A stretch of 64,000 nt of DNA, from positions 1 to 64,000 of the forward strand of contig NZ_MWLO01000125.1 in the NCBI RefSeq assembly GCF_002198735.1. The letters are read 5' to 3'. A model generated the notes under the pieces. It searched no databases and was not told the origin of the DNA. It saw nothing but the letters and a program-made list of their open reading frames with translations. A program made the position numbers and the translations under genes. The stretch is from Ideonella sp. A 288. GTDB lineage: Bacteria; Pseudomonadota; Gammaproteobacteria; Burkholderiales; Burkholderiaceae_C. Positions 41,930 through 50,200 of this stretch are shown here, piece by piece (the first letter of the stretch is position 1; every line of letters begins with the position of its first letter).

Positions 41930-42640
41930 GTGACGGGCATTCGCCGCGGCCTGCTGTGTGCCGCCGCATGGGCGGTGCACGGCCTGCTGGCCGCCGCGAC
42001 ACCGGTGCAGGTGCCCGACACGCTGGCCCAGCGCCTGCAGCCCTGCACCGCCTGCCACGGTGCCCAGGGCCGCGCCGTCGGTGGCGCCTACGTGCCGCGC
42101 ATCGCCGGCAAGCCCGCGGGCTACCTGTTCGAGCAGTTGCTGAACTTCCGCGATGGCCGCCGCCACAACGCCACCATGGCCGGCTTCCTGGCCGAGTTGC
42201 CCGACGCCTATTTGCGCGAGATGGCCACCCACTTTGCGGGTCTGGACCTGCCCTACGAGGCGACCACGCCACCCAAGGTGCCGGCCGCGGTGCTGACGCG
42301 GGGCGAACGCCTGGCCACGGTGGGCGACCGCAGCCGCGACCTGCCCGCCTGCGCCGCCTGCCACGGCGAGGCCCTGGCCGGTGCGCTGCCGGCGATGCCC
42401 GGGCTGCTGGGCCTGCCACGCGACTACCTGATCGGCCAGCTCGGCGCCTGGCGCAACGGCACACGCCGCGCCACCGCGCCCGACTGCATGGCCGAGATCG
42501 CCAAGCGGCTGTCGGTGGAGGACCTCGGCGCGGTGGCCGACTGGCTGTCGACGCAACCTGTGCCACAGCCGATGCGGCCGGCCGCCGCGCCCACCCAACC
42601 GGCGCCACTGCGCTGCGGCAGTGCCGGCCACACCCGATGA
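41930..42640 (+). CDS. Diheme c-type cytochrome
   Basis: A 236-residue exported cytochrome c of class I (c4-like) with two CxxCH sites: Cys39-His43 (PCTACHG) and Cys141-His145 (ACAACHG). A signal peptide covers about residues 1-23. Each heme domain has a Met-containing stretch (TMAGFLAEL; PAMPGLLGL) that could supply the sixth ligand. The start is GTG at 41930. It lies just before the triheme cytochrome (26-base gap) and 9 bases after the HNH gene. No dehydrogenase is near; its electron donor is unknown. Confidence 0.87.
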   Translation: MTGIRRGLLCAAAWAVHGLLAAATPVQVPDTLAQRLQPCTACHGAQGRAVGGAYVPRIAGKPAGYLFEQLLNFRDGRRHNATMAGFLAELPDAYLREMATHFAGLDLPYEATTPPKVPAAVLTRGERLATVGDRSRDLPACAACHGEALAGALPAMPGLLGLPRDYLIGQLGAWRNGTRRATAPDCMAEIAKRLSVEDLGAVADWLSTQPVPQPMRPAAAPTQPAPLRCGSAGHTR

Positions 42641-42665
42641 GTGTGTCGAGGCCCCTCCGGTGGCG

Positions 42666-43919
42666 ATGAGCCGCCTGCGCCAGGCCCTGGCCACCCTCGT
42701 GGCGCTGGCCGTTGCCGCCCTGGCCTTCGTGGCGTGGGCGCCGGTGCCGGCCGTGGACGATCGGGAAGCCGCTGCGCCCCTGGCACCCGATGCCGCCCAG
42801 GCCGCGCGCGGCGCACAACTGGCCCTGGCCGGCAACTGTGCCGGCTGCCACACCGAGCGCGGGGGTGCGCCGTACGCCGGTGGACGCGGCATCGAGACGC
42901 CCTTCGGCACCGTGGTCGCGGGCAACCTGACGCCCGACCCAGCCACGGGGCTGGGCCGCTGGACGGCAGGCGAGTTCCGCCGCGCGCTGCAGCACGGCGT
43001 GTCGCGCGATGGGCGCCTCCTGGTGCCGGCCTTCCCGTACACCAGCTTCACCCAGGTGACGCGCGACGACGCCGACGCGCTGTGGGCCCACCTGCGCAGC
43101 CTGCCGCCGGTGCAGCAGGCCAAGCGCCCGCATGCGCTGCGCTGGCCCTACGGCAGCGACCTGGCCCTGCGGGTCTGGCGGGCGCTGTACTTCCGCCCCG
43201 GCACCACACCGGCCGATCCGGCGCAGTCGGCCGAATGGAACCGCGGCGCCTACCTGGTGCGCGGGCTGGGCCATTGCGAGGCCTGCCATGCGCGGCGCGA
43301 TGCACTGGGCGGCATCCGCGGCGCCGCCGCGCTGCAGGGCGGGCGCCTGCCGCAGGGCTGGTATGCGCCGTCGCTGACCGACGCCACCGAGGCCGGCGTG
43401 GCCGACTGGCCCATCGACGAGGTGGTGCGCCTGCTGCGCACCGGCCTGTCCGAACATGGGACGGCCCAGGGCCCGATGGCCGAGGTGGTGGTGCGCAGCA
43501 CGCAGCACCTGGCGGAGGCCGACCTGCGTGCGGTGGCGGTGTACTTGCGCTCGCTGCCGGTCACGACCTCCCGGCCCGGGCGCAGCGGCGCGCGGGATCC
43601 CCAGGTGATGGCGCGAGGCCAGGCGCTGTATGCCGACCTGTGCCGCGGCTGCCATGGCGACGAGGGCCAGGGTGCCCCAGGCGTCTACCCGGCCCTGGCC
43701 GGCAGCCGCATGGTGACGATGGCCGACACCACGAACCTGCTGCGCGTCATCACCCAGGGCGGCTTCGCGCCCGCCACGGCCGCCAACCCGCGGCCATACG
43801 GCATGCCTCCCTTCGACCTCGGCCACGCCGATCTCGCGGCGCTGATGACCTGGCTGCGCGCCACCTGGGGCCACGATGCCTCGCCGGTGTCGGAGGTGCA
43901 GGTGCTGACCGCGCGTTGA
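42666..43919 (+). CDS. Triheme membrane-anchored cytochrome c
   Basis: A 417-residue cytochrome with an N-terminal hydrophobic anchor or signal (about residues 8-27) and three CxxCH sites: Cys58-His62 (CAGCH), Cys204-His208 (CEACH) and Cys326-His330 (CRGCH). Three-heme subunits of this size normally belong to membrane alcohol, aldehyde, gluconate or sorbitol dehydrogenases, passing electrons to ubiquinone. No flavin, PQQ or molybdenum subunit lies beside it. The ATG at 42666 is preferred to one 15 codons upstream because it directly precedes the hydrophobic segment. Confidence 0.88.
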   Translation: MSRLRQALATLVALAVAALAFVAWAPVPAVDDREAAAPLAPDAAQAARGAQLALAGNCAGCHTERGGAPYAGGRGIETPFGTVVAGNLTPDPATGLGRWTAGEFRRALQHGVSRDGRLLVPAFPYTSFTQVTRDDADALWAHLRSLPPVQQAKRPHALRWPYGSDLALRVWRALYFRPGTTPADPAQSAEWNRGAYLVRGLGHCEACHARRDALGGIRGAAALQGGRLPQGWYAPSLTDATEAGVADWPIDEVVRLLRTGLSEHGTAQGPMAEVVVRSTQHLAEADLRAVAVYLRSLPVTTSRPGRSGARDPQVMARGQALYADLCRGCHGDEGQGAPGVYPALAGSRMVTMADTTNLLRVITQGGFAPATAANPRPYGMPPFDLGHADLAALMTWLRATWGHDASPVSEVQVLTAR

Positions 43920-43943
43920 CCACCGCACGCGAGGAACCCGCGG

Positions 43944-43983
43944 GCGCAGTGACGCAGTGACGCGGTGGCGGGGTGGCGCGGTG
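43944..43983. repeat. 8-bp tandem repeat, five units
   Basis: GCGCAGTG, ACGCAGTG, ACGCGGTG, GCGGGGTG, GCGCGGTG follow each other without gaps in the spacer after the cytochrome genes. The pattern, SCGCRGTG with drift, looks like slippage. No protein is coded here. Confidence 0.6.
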
Positions 43984-44065
43984 GCGATCTCAGCGAAGTG
44001 GCAGGTTTGCCCCCGCACATCGCGGCATGCCCCCCGCCCAACGCTGCGTACAGTGAATCACCGCC

Positions 44066-45208
44066 ATGAGCACCGACGACGCCCCTGCCTCCCCGCCGCG
44101 GCCCGACCTGGCTGCCCGCGTGGTGGCTTGGCACAACAGGCATCCGCTCGCGCGCCGCATCACCGCGGCCGATGTGCACAGCATCGGCCTGGTGGTGCTG
44201 CCGCACGCCGGCCCGCGGCGCCTGTTCAGCGAGGACCTGATCCCCGAGATCGGCCTGAAGCGCCTGCTCGCCTTCGCGGCGCGCGAGGGCCACACCGAGC
44301 GCCCCGCCGGCGACGACTGGTCGGTGCGCATCGCCGACCTGGACCGGGCCTTGGTCGACGAGGCCGTGGCCGCCGGGCCGGTCGACCGCGCGGACATCAC
44401 CCTGATCACCGCCGCGCTGATGGACGGCGCGACGCGCGTGCGCCTGCTCATTGGCAAGGGACCCGCCTTTGCGGTGATCGGCCCGCGGGTGTGGAGCCGG
44501 CCGCGCATCGGGATGGCCATCGCAGCGCCACTGGCGCTGGCGGTCGCCGCCGGGGTCGCGTGGTGGGCCGCCAGCGGGTCGGCGCCTGCGGTGCATCGCT
44601 CGGCCTCGGGCGCGGCCTCGGCACCCGTGGCCGCCTCGGCGCCTGCCGCGGCAACAGCCAGTGCTGCCGACGCCTCGCCGCCCGCGGCCAGGGCGTCCGA
44701 GCCAGCCTCGGCGCCTGGCGCTGCGGCCAGTGCATCCGAATCGTCGACCGCCCCCGAGGTGGCGCCGCCCACCCACGCGGCTTCGGCGCCCACGGTCGAA
44801 GCGCCGCAGGCCGAGGCCCCCGCGACCCCGCCGCCCGACGCGCCTGCGGCGCCACGCGTGGCCGCACCCGCGGGCACGCCACCTCCCGCCGCCGCGATCG
44901 CGCCCCGGGTGTCGATCGTGCCCAACCTGCGGCCCAGGCTCGGCGACACGGCGGCGCCGCCCACCGGCCAGCACTTCGCACTCGTCAGCCCGCCGATGCG
45001 CAGCCGGGCTGAGGCCGAGGCGCTGCTGCGCCGCCTGCGCACCGAGACGTCCAAGATCCGCCATCCGTCCGCTGTCGAGACCTCGCTGCTCGATTCGGCC
45101 CAGGGCTGGCGCGTCAGCTGGTGGCCCTTCGCCAACCGCCGCCAGGCCGACAACGCCCAGGCGGCGCTGGCCCAGCGGCGTGTGGAGCTCGAGGTCGTCG
45201 ACTTCTGA
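44066..45208 (+). CDS. Membrane protein with Ala/Pro linker and SPOR-like C-terminal domain
   Basis: A 380-residue protein I do not recognise as a whole. Residues 1-145 are cytosolic, with a mixed alpha/beta look. A transmembrane helix is at about 149-169, a very Ala/Pro/Ser-rich linker at 170-300, and a compact domain at about 307-380 (FALVSPPMRSRAEAEALLRR ... WRVSWWPFANRRQADNAQAAL) that resembles a SPOR peptidoglycan-binding domain. The layout, cytosol-TM-linker-SPOR, recalls FtsN/DamX. A TACAGT lies 11 bases before the ATG. Cell-division association is inference. Confidence 0.65.
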   Translation: MSTDDAPASPPRPDLAARVVAWHNRHPLARRITAADVHSIGLVVLPHAGPRRLFSEDLIPEIGLKRLLAFAAREGHTERPAGDDWSVRIADLDRALVDEAVAAGPVDRADITLITAALMDGATRVRLLIGKGPAFAVIGPRVWSRPRIGMAIAAPLALAVAAGVAWWAASGSAPAVHRSASGAASAPVAASAPAAATASAADASPPAARASEPASAPGAAASASESSTAPEVAPPTHAASAPTVEAPQAEAPATPPPDAPAAPRVAAPAGTPPPAAAIAPRVSIVPNLRPRLGDTAAPPTGQHFALVSPPMRSRAEAEALLRRLRTETSKIRHPSAVETSLLDSAQGWRVSWWPFANRRQADNAQAALAQRRVELEVVDF

Positions 45209-45272
45209 TTGCCCAGGGAGCGGCCGAAGCCGTCCCGGTGGAGGTCGACCAACAGGGCCGAAGCACATTCGC

Positions 45273-45300
45273 TCGACACGCCGCGCCCGCGCGCGACAAT
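45273..45300 (+). promoter_or_regulatory. Promoter candidate of ureE, adjoining its ATG
   Basis: TCGACA (45273-45278) and GACAAT (45295-45300) are 16 bases apart; the -10 ends 6 bases before the ureE ATG and no Shine-Dalgarno intervenes. This would give a leaderless transcript. Confidence 0.5.
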
Positions 45301-45306
45301 CGGCGC

Positions 45307-45930
45307 ATGCTGACCATCAACAAGCTCATCCCCTCCGGTCGCGGCCTGGCCCGCGTTCTGTTGCAGCGTGCGGCCCAGGTCGAACTGGGCTGGGACGTGC
45401 GGCAGAAGAGCCGCTTCGACGCCCTCGACTCGCAAGGGCGCACGCTCGGCGTGTTCCTGCCGCGCGGCACGGCGGTGCGCGGTGGCGACGTGCTGGTGGC
45501 CGAGGACGGCTCGCTCATCGTCGTGAAGGCCGCGCCCCAGCCGGTGCTGGTGGTGCGCCATTGCGCGCAGCACGGCACGCCCTTCGACCTGTTGCGCGCG
45601 GCCTACCACCTGGGCAACCGTCACGTGCCGCTGCAACTCGAACCCGATCACCTCAAGCTCGAGCCCGACCACGTGCTGGCCGACATGCTGCGCCAGCAGC
45701 ACCTGATCGTGACCGAGTCCAACGAGGCGTTCGACCCCGAGAGCGGCGCTTACGCCCCGATGGCCCACGGCCACGGCCACAGCCACAGCCATGACCACGG
45801 ACAGGGTCATGGTCACGACCACGGTCACAGTCACGACCCAGCACCGGCAGCGGCGCCGGCCACGGCCCAGCCGCACGTCCACGGCCCGGGCTGCCAGCAC
45901 GACCATGGGCCAGGGTCTCACGGGCACTGA
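45307..45930 (+). CDS. ureE: Urease accessory nickel chaperone UreE with a long His-rich tail
   Basis: A 207-residue UreE. Residues 1-75 are the peptide-binding domain and 76-150 the metal-binding domain, with His101 in HLGNRHVPL at the dimer nickel site. Residues 154-207 hold 17 histidines (HGHGHSHSHDHG-type), far more than the terminal tail of many UreE proteins. The ATG at 45307 gives the expected N-terminus. None of the urease subunits or UreD/F/G lies in the window. The neighbour is corA, so a metal storage or delivery role is possible. Confidence 0.87.
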   Translation: MLTINKLIPSGRGLARVLLQRAAQVELGWDVRQKSRFDALDSQGRTLGVFLPRGTAVRGGDVLVAEDGSLIVVKAAPQPVLVVRHCAQHGTPFDLLRAAYHLGNRHVPLQLEPDHLKLEPDHVLADMLRQQHLIVTESNEAFDPESGAYAPMAHGHGHSHSHDHGQGHGHDHGHSHDPAPAAAPATAQPHVHGPGCQHDHGPGSHGH

Positions 45931-46215
45931 TTTCGCCGGCGGCCAGGCACAACCCCGCGTCAGCACGTCACAACGCGACACTTGTCCGCCACAGGGTGAA
46001 CCCCACGGCGCCTGCGGATTGCGCCATGATGGTGCGGCGCGTTCCATGGCAGGCAGCTACTCACACCGGATTCGATCGACGTTTCGCTCACGCCGCATCG
46101 AGCCCCTCCGTGGGGCGCGCACCTTGCGCCCCGCCGCGCAGACCTGGCATGTGCTGTCCTCCCCCTTGCAGCGCCATTCCAAGATGACGGCCTGCGTCCC
46201 TGCCGACCCCCCAGC

Positions 46216-47184
46216 ATGCTGATCAACTGCGTTGTCTACCGTGAAGGGCACAAGCTCGCCGACATCGCCGTCTCCGAGATCAGCGACCACCTGGCCCAGC
46301 CCGACTGCTTCGTCTGGGTGGCCTTGCGCGACGCCGACGAAGACGAACTCGCGCTGATGCAGCAGGAATTCGACCTGCACGACCTGGCGGTCGAGGACGC
46401 CCACCACGGCCACCAGCGGCCCAAGATCGAGGAGTACGGCGACACGCTGTTCGCGGTGCTGCACCTGGTGGAGTTCACGCCCACCGACGAACTGCGACGC
46501 GGCGAGGTGCACATCTTTGCCGGATCGAACTTCGTGCTGTCGGTGCGCAATCGCAGCTCCCAGGGCTTCCTCGGCGTGCGCCAGCGGTGCGAGCGCGAAC
46601 CGCACCTGCTGCGGCAGGGTTCGGGCTTCGTGCTCTACGCGCTGATGGACGCGGTGGTCGACCGTTACTTTCCGGTGGTCGACGCGCTCGAGACCGAGCT
46701 CGAAGTCATCGAGGACCAGATCTTCGACCGTGGCGTCGGCCGCGCCAACATCGAGCGCCTGTACGAACTCAAGCACAAGGTCACCGTGCTGCGCCATGCC
46801 GTGTCGCCATTGCTCGACGCCAGCGGACGCCTGCATGGCGGCCGTGTTCCGACGGTGTGTGCCGCCAGCGCCGACTACTTCCGCGACGTCACCGACCACC
46901 TGGCGCGCCTGCAGATCTCGATCGACACGATCCGCGACACCATCGGCACGGCGATCCAGGTCAACCTGTCGATGGTGACGATCGAGGAGTCCGAGGTCAC
47001 CAAGCGCCTGGCCGCCTGGGCGGGCATCTTCGCGGTGGCCACCTTCTTCGTCGGCGTGTGGGGCATGAACTTCGAGCACATGCCCGAACTGAAGTGGCCC
47101 TGGGGCTACCCGGCCGCGCTGGGCGTGATCGCCGCCACCTGCGGCACGGTGTGGTGGCGCTTCCGGCGGGCGGGGTGGTTGTAG
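46216..47184 (+). CDS. corA: Magnesium/cobalt transporter CorA
   Basis: A 322-residue CorA-family channel for Mg2+ with Co2+/Ni2+ leak. The signature GMN starts at residue 283 in GMNFEHMPELKWPWGYP between the two C-terminal transmembrane helices; the long N-terminal part is the cytosolic funnel with acidic helices. The ATG is at 46216. The 285 bases between ureE and corA show no reading frame, hairpin or promoter I can support. Confidence 0.93.
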   Translation: MLINCVVYREGHKLADIAVSEISDHLAQPDCFVWVALRDADEDELALMQQEFDLHDLAVEDAHHGHQRPKIEEYGDTLFAVLHLVEFTPTDELRRGEVHIFAGSNFVLSVRNRSSQGFLGVRQRCEREPHLLRQGSGFVLYALMDAVVDRYFPVVDALETELEVIEDQIFDRGVGRANIERLYELKHKVTVLRHAVSPLLDASGRLHGGRVPTVCAASADYFRDVTDHLARLQISIDTIRDTIGTAIQVNLSMVTIEESEVTKRLAAWAGIFAVATFFVGVWGMNFEHMPELKWPWGYPAALGVIAATCGTVWWRFRRAGWL

Positions 47185-47255
47185 CGCCGAAGCGACATCC
47201 CATGCGCCGGCAGCCGCGTCCAGGGGCCATGGCCGGTTGAGCAATTCAGTGAGTC

Positions 47256-47286
47256 ATTCTCATTTGAGAATGATTCTTGTTATTAT
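47256..47286 (+). promoter_or_regulatory. Fur box and -10 of the fbpA gene
   Basis: ATTCTCA-TT-TGAGAAT (47256-47271) is a perfect palindrome continuing into GATTCTTGTTATTA, giving overlapping Fur-type repeats. It runs into TATTAT (47281-47286), a good -10 34 bases before the ATG. The AT-rich patch stands out from the surrounding GC. Iron repression by Fur is expected from the gene's function. Confidence 0.75.
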
Positions 47287-47319
47287 GAGCTCATTGCCAT
47301 CACCCGACCACTCACTGCC

Positions 47320-48357
47320 ATGAACCATCGTTCCCCCCCCGGCACCTGCGCGCTGCTGTCTGCAGTGGCGGCGCTCCTGCTGTCCGCCCTGCCGGCGCAG
47401 GCCCAGGAGAAGGTGCTCAACCTCTACTCCGCCCGCCACTACCAGACCGACGACGCGCTGTACGCCAACTTCACCAAGGCCACCGGCATCCGCATCAACC
47501 GGCTCGACGGCAAGGAAGACGAACTCGTCGAGCGCATCCGCAACGAGGGTGCGGCCAGCCCGGCCGACGTGCTGATCACGGTGGACGCGGCCCGCCTGGA
47601 GGTGGCCGATTCGCTGGGCCTGTTCCAGCCAGTGAAGTCCAAACTGCTCGACGAGCGCATCCCCGCACAGTTGCGCACCGACACCTGGTACTCGTTCTCG
47701 ACGCGCGCCCGCGTCATCGTCTACAACAAGGCGGCCATCAAGCCCGCACAGGTGCAGACTTATGCCGACCTGGCCGCGCCGGCGCTGAAGGGGCAGATTT
47801 GCGTGCGCTCCGGCTCGCACCCGTACAACCTGTCGCTGGGCGCGGCACTGATCGCCCATGAGGGCGAGGCCCGCACCGAGGCCTGGGCCCGCGGCCTGGT
47901 GGCCAACTTCGCCCGCTCGCCCAAGGGCGGCGACACCGACCAGATCAAGGCCGTGGCCGCGGGCGAATGTGGCGTCACCGTGTCCAACACCTACTACCTG
48001 GCTCGCATGATGCGCAGCACCAAGGCCGAGGACCAGCAGGCCATGGCCGCGGTGGGCATCGTCTGGCCGAACCAGGCCACCTGGGGCACGCACATCAACA
48101 TCTCGGGTGCGGGGGTGCTCAAGCACGCGCCGCATGCCGACGCCGCCGTCAAGTTCCTCGAGTACCTGGCCAGCGATTCGGCGCAGGCCTACTTCGCCGA
48201 CGGGAACAACGAATGGCCGGTGGTCAAGACCGTGAACGCGTCCAACCCCGCGCTCACCGCCATGGGCCCGTTCAAGGCCGACAGCCTTCCGATCGGCCAG
48301 TTGTCGAAGACCACGGTGCAGGCCCAGAAGGTGTTCGACCGCGCCGGCTGGAAGTGA
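47320..48357 (+). CDS. fbpA: Fe(III) ABC transporter, periplasmic binding protein
   Basis: A 345-residue ferric-binding protein of the FbpA/FutA type. A signal peptide covers about residues 1-28 (cleaved near AQAQE). It shows VLNLYSARHYQTDDALY at the start and the paired tyrosines of NTYYLARMM near 226-234, which bind iron in this family. ASDSAQAYFADGNNEWPV is typical near the end. A Fur box precedes the gene. The permease gene that should follow is on the opposite strand and converges on it. Confidence 0.93.
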   Translation: MNHRSPPGTCALLSAVAALLLSALPAQAQEKVLNLYSARHYQTDDALYANFTKATGIRINRLDGKEDELVERIRNEGAASPADVLITVDAARLEVADSLGLFQPVKSKLLDERIPAQLRTDTWYSFSTRARVIVYNKAAIKPAQVQTYADLAAPALKGQICVRSGSHPYNLSLGAALIAHEGEARTEAWARGLVANFARSPKGGDTDQIKAVAAGECGVTVSNTYYLARMMRSTKAEDQQAMAAVGIVWPNQATWGTHINISGAGVLKHAPHADAAVKFLEYLASDSAQAYFADGNNEWPVVKTVNASNPALTAMGPFKADSLPIGQLSKTTVQAQKVFDRAGWK

Positions 48358-48444
48358 CGCGGGCGCGGACCGCGGGCGCCCTGCCCCGGTCCGCCGGACC
48401 TGCCCGACCGCGGCCCGGTGCCGGTTGCGTGAGCGGATGCAGCG

Positions 48445-50118
48445 TCAGGTGGCGCTGATGCGCTCGCCCCGCGCGATCTGGCGGCACAGCACCATCATCG
48501 GCAGCAGGCCCACCGCCACGATCGCCAGCGCCGCAGTGCTGGCTTCGGCCAGGCGCTCGTCCGACGCCAGCACGTAGGCCTGCGTGGCCAGCGTGTCGAA
48601 GTTGAAGGGGCGCATCACCAGCGTGGCCGGCAACTCCTTCATCACGTCGATGAACACCAGCAGCGCTGCCGTGAGCATGCTGCCGCGCAGCAGCGGCAAA
48701 TGCACCTTCATCATCGTCTGCGCCGGCGTGTGGCCCAGGCTGCGCGCGGCCTGGTCCATCTGCGGCGTGATGCGCGACAGGCCGGCGTCGACCGCCTGCA
48801 CGGCGGCGGTCAGGTAACGCACCAGGCACGCGTACACCAGCGCCGCGATCGTGCCGGTGAACAGCAGCCCGGCCTCCACGTGCAAGGTGTCGCGCAGCGC
48901 CGCGGCCAGCAGGTGGTCGAGCCGGGTCACAGGAATCAGCACCCCCACCGCGATGACCGAACCCGGCAGCGCATAGCCCAGGCCCACCACCCGGTGCGCC
49001 CAGCGCATGGCCGCGCCGCGGTGCACCCGGGCGGCATAACCGATCAGCAGCGCGAGCGCGACGGCCAGCAGCGCCGTGCTGCCGGCCACGAGCACGCTGT
49101 TGCCGGCCAGCGTGAAGAAGCGCGGGCCGAACTGCGCGTCGCCATCGGTCAGCGCCATGCGCAGCAGCAGGCCTGCCGGCAGCAGGAAGCCGGCCGCCAA
49201 GGGCAGCAGGCAGCCGACCACGGCCAGTGCGGCCCGGCCGCCGGCCAGCGTCTGCCGCGGCGTGCCGGTGCGGCGCAGCGTGGTCTCGTGGAAGCGGGCC
49301 TTGCCGCGCGACACCCGCTCGAGCACCAGCACCGCCACCACGAAGGCCAGCAGCGACAGGGCCAGCTGCGCCGCCGCCGCGCGGTCCCCCAGCGAGAACC
49401 AGGCGCGGTAGATGCCGGTGGTGAAGGTCTGCACCGCAAAGTACGAGACGGTGCCGTAGTCCGCCAGGGTCTCCATCAGCGCCAGCGCCATGCCGCCGGC
49501 AATGGCCGGACGTGCCAGCGGCAGCGAGATGCGCACGAAACCCTGCCAGGGCGTCAGGCCCATCGAGCGCGCCACCTCGACCAGGCCGCCGGCCCGCTCG
49601 AGGAAGGCCGTGCGCGCCAGCATGTAGACGTAGGGGTAGAGCACCAGCGTGAACATCAGCACGGCGCCGCCGGTGCTGCGCACGTCGGGGAACCAGTAGT
49701 CGGCGCGGCCCCAGCCGAAGGCCTGTCGCAGCGCCGACTGCACCGGGCCGATGTACTGCAGCAGGTCGGTGTAGGTGTAGGCCGCCACGTAGGCCGGCAT
49801 GGCCAGCGGCAGCACCAAGGCCCATTCGAAGTGCCGTCGCAGCGGAAACTCGCAGCGGGTCACCAGCCACGCCGCCCCCACGCCCAGCGACCCGACGCCG
49901 AACCCGACGCCGAGGCACAGCCACAGCGTGGTCGCCACGTAGTCGGGCAGCACGGTGGACGCCATGTGCGCCCAGGTGCCCGAGGTGCCCCCTGCGAACA
50001 CGTTGAGACCCACCGACAGCAGGGGCGCCGCCACCCCGGCAGCGGTGAGCAAGGCACAGATCAGCAACCAGGGCAGCGGACGCGGTGCGGCGCTGCGGGC
50101 GAGCGGCAAGGTGGACAC
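48445..50118 (-). CDS. fbpB: Fe(III) ABC transporter permease (double-length)
   Basis: A 557-residue permease with about twelve hydrophobic segments in two homologous halves, the fused FbpB form. EAA-like loops are present in each half (EVARSMGLTPWQGFVRISLPLARPA in the first, QAARSLGHTPAQTMMKVHLPLL in the second). The start is GTG at 50118, with TACACT 6 bases upstream and no ribosome binding site. It is divergent from fbpC (82-base gap) and convergent with fbpA, so the transporter is made from three transcripts. Confidence 0.93.
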   Translation of the reverse strand: MSTLPLARSAAPRPLPWLLICALLTAAGVAAPLLSVGLNVFAGGTSGTWAHMASTVLPDYVATTLWLCLGVGFGVGSLGVGAAWLVTRCEFPLRRHFEWALVLPLAMPAYVAAYTYTDLLQYIGPVQSALRQAFGWGRADYWFPDVRSTGGAVLMFTLVLYPYVYMLARTAFLERAGGLVEVARSMGLTPWQGFVRISLPLARPAIAGGMALALMETLADYGTVSYFAVQTFTTGIYRAWFSLGDRAAAAQLALSLLAFVVAVLVLERVSRGKARFHETTLRRTGTPRQTLAGGRAALAVVGCLLPLAAGFLLPAGLLLRMALTDGDAQFGPRFFTLAGNSVLVAGSTALLAVALALLIGYAARVHRGAAMRWAHRVVGLGYALPGSVIAVGVLIPVTRLDHLLAAALRDTLHVEAGLLFTGTIAALVYACLVRYLTAAVQAVDAGLSRITPQMDQAARSLGHTPAQTMMKVHLPLLRGSMLTAALLVFIDVMKELPATLVMRPFNFDTLATQAYVLASDERLAEASTAALAIVAVGLLPMMVLCRQIARGERISAT

Positions 50119-50124
50119 CGTGGC

Positions 50125-50130
50125 AGTGTA
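50125..50130 (-). promoter_or_regulatory. -10-like TACACT 6 nt before the fbpB GTG
   Basis: On the minus strand TACACT ends 6 bases before the GTG start of fbpB with no Shine-Dalgarno, in the 82-base gap shared with fbpC. The -35 is not clear. Confidence 0.4.
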
Positions 50131-50188
50131 TCGGCCGACACGGCGTGGCGCGCCGCGAGGCCGTGCGGCGGCAGGGCCGGGCGCCCCG

Positions 50189-50194
50189 TATCAT
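50189..50194 (+). promoter_or_regulatory. -10-like TATCAT 6 nt before fbpC
   Basis: TATCAT ends 6 bases before the ATG at 50201; the bases between are all C/A and hold no Shine-Dalgarno. It is the same hexamer and spacing style as kynB. No Fur-like sequence is visible here, unlike at fbpA. Confidence 0.45.
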
Positions 50195-50200
50195 CCCCAC

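Noticed and set aside
45930-46215. Search for further urease accessory genes after ureE.
   Set aside because: The frames here are short, unrelated to UreF/UreG and interrupted; corA follows directly.
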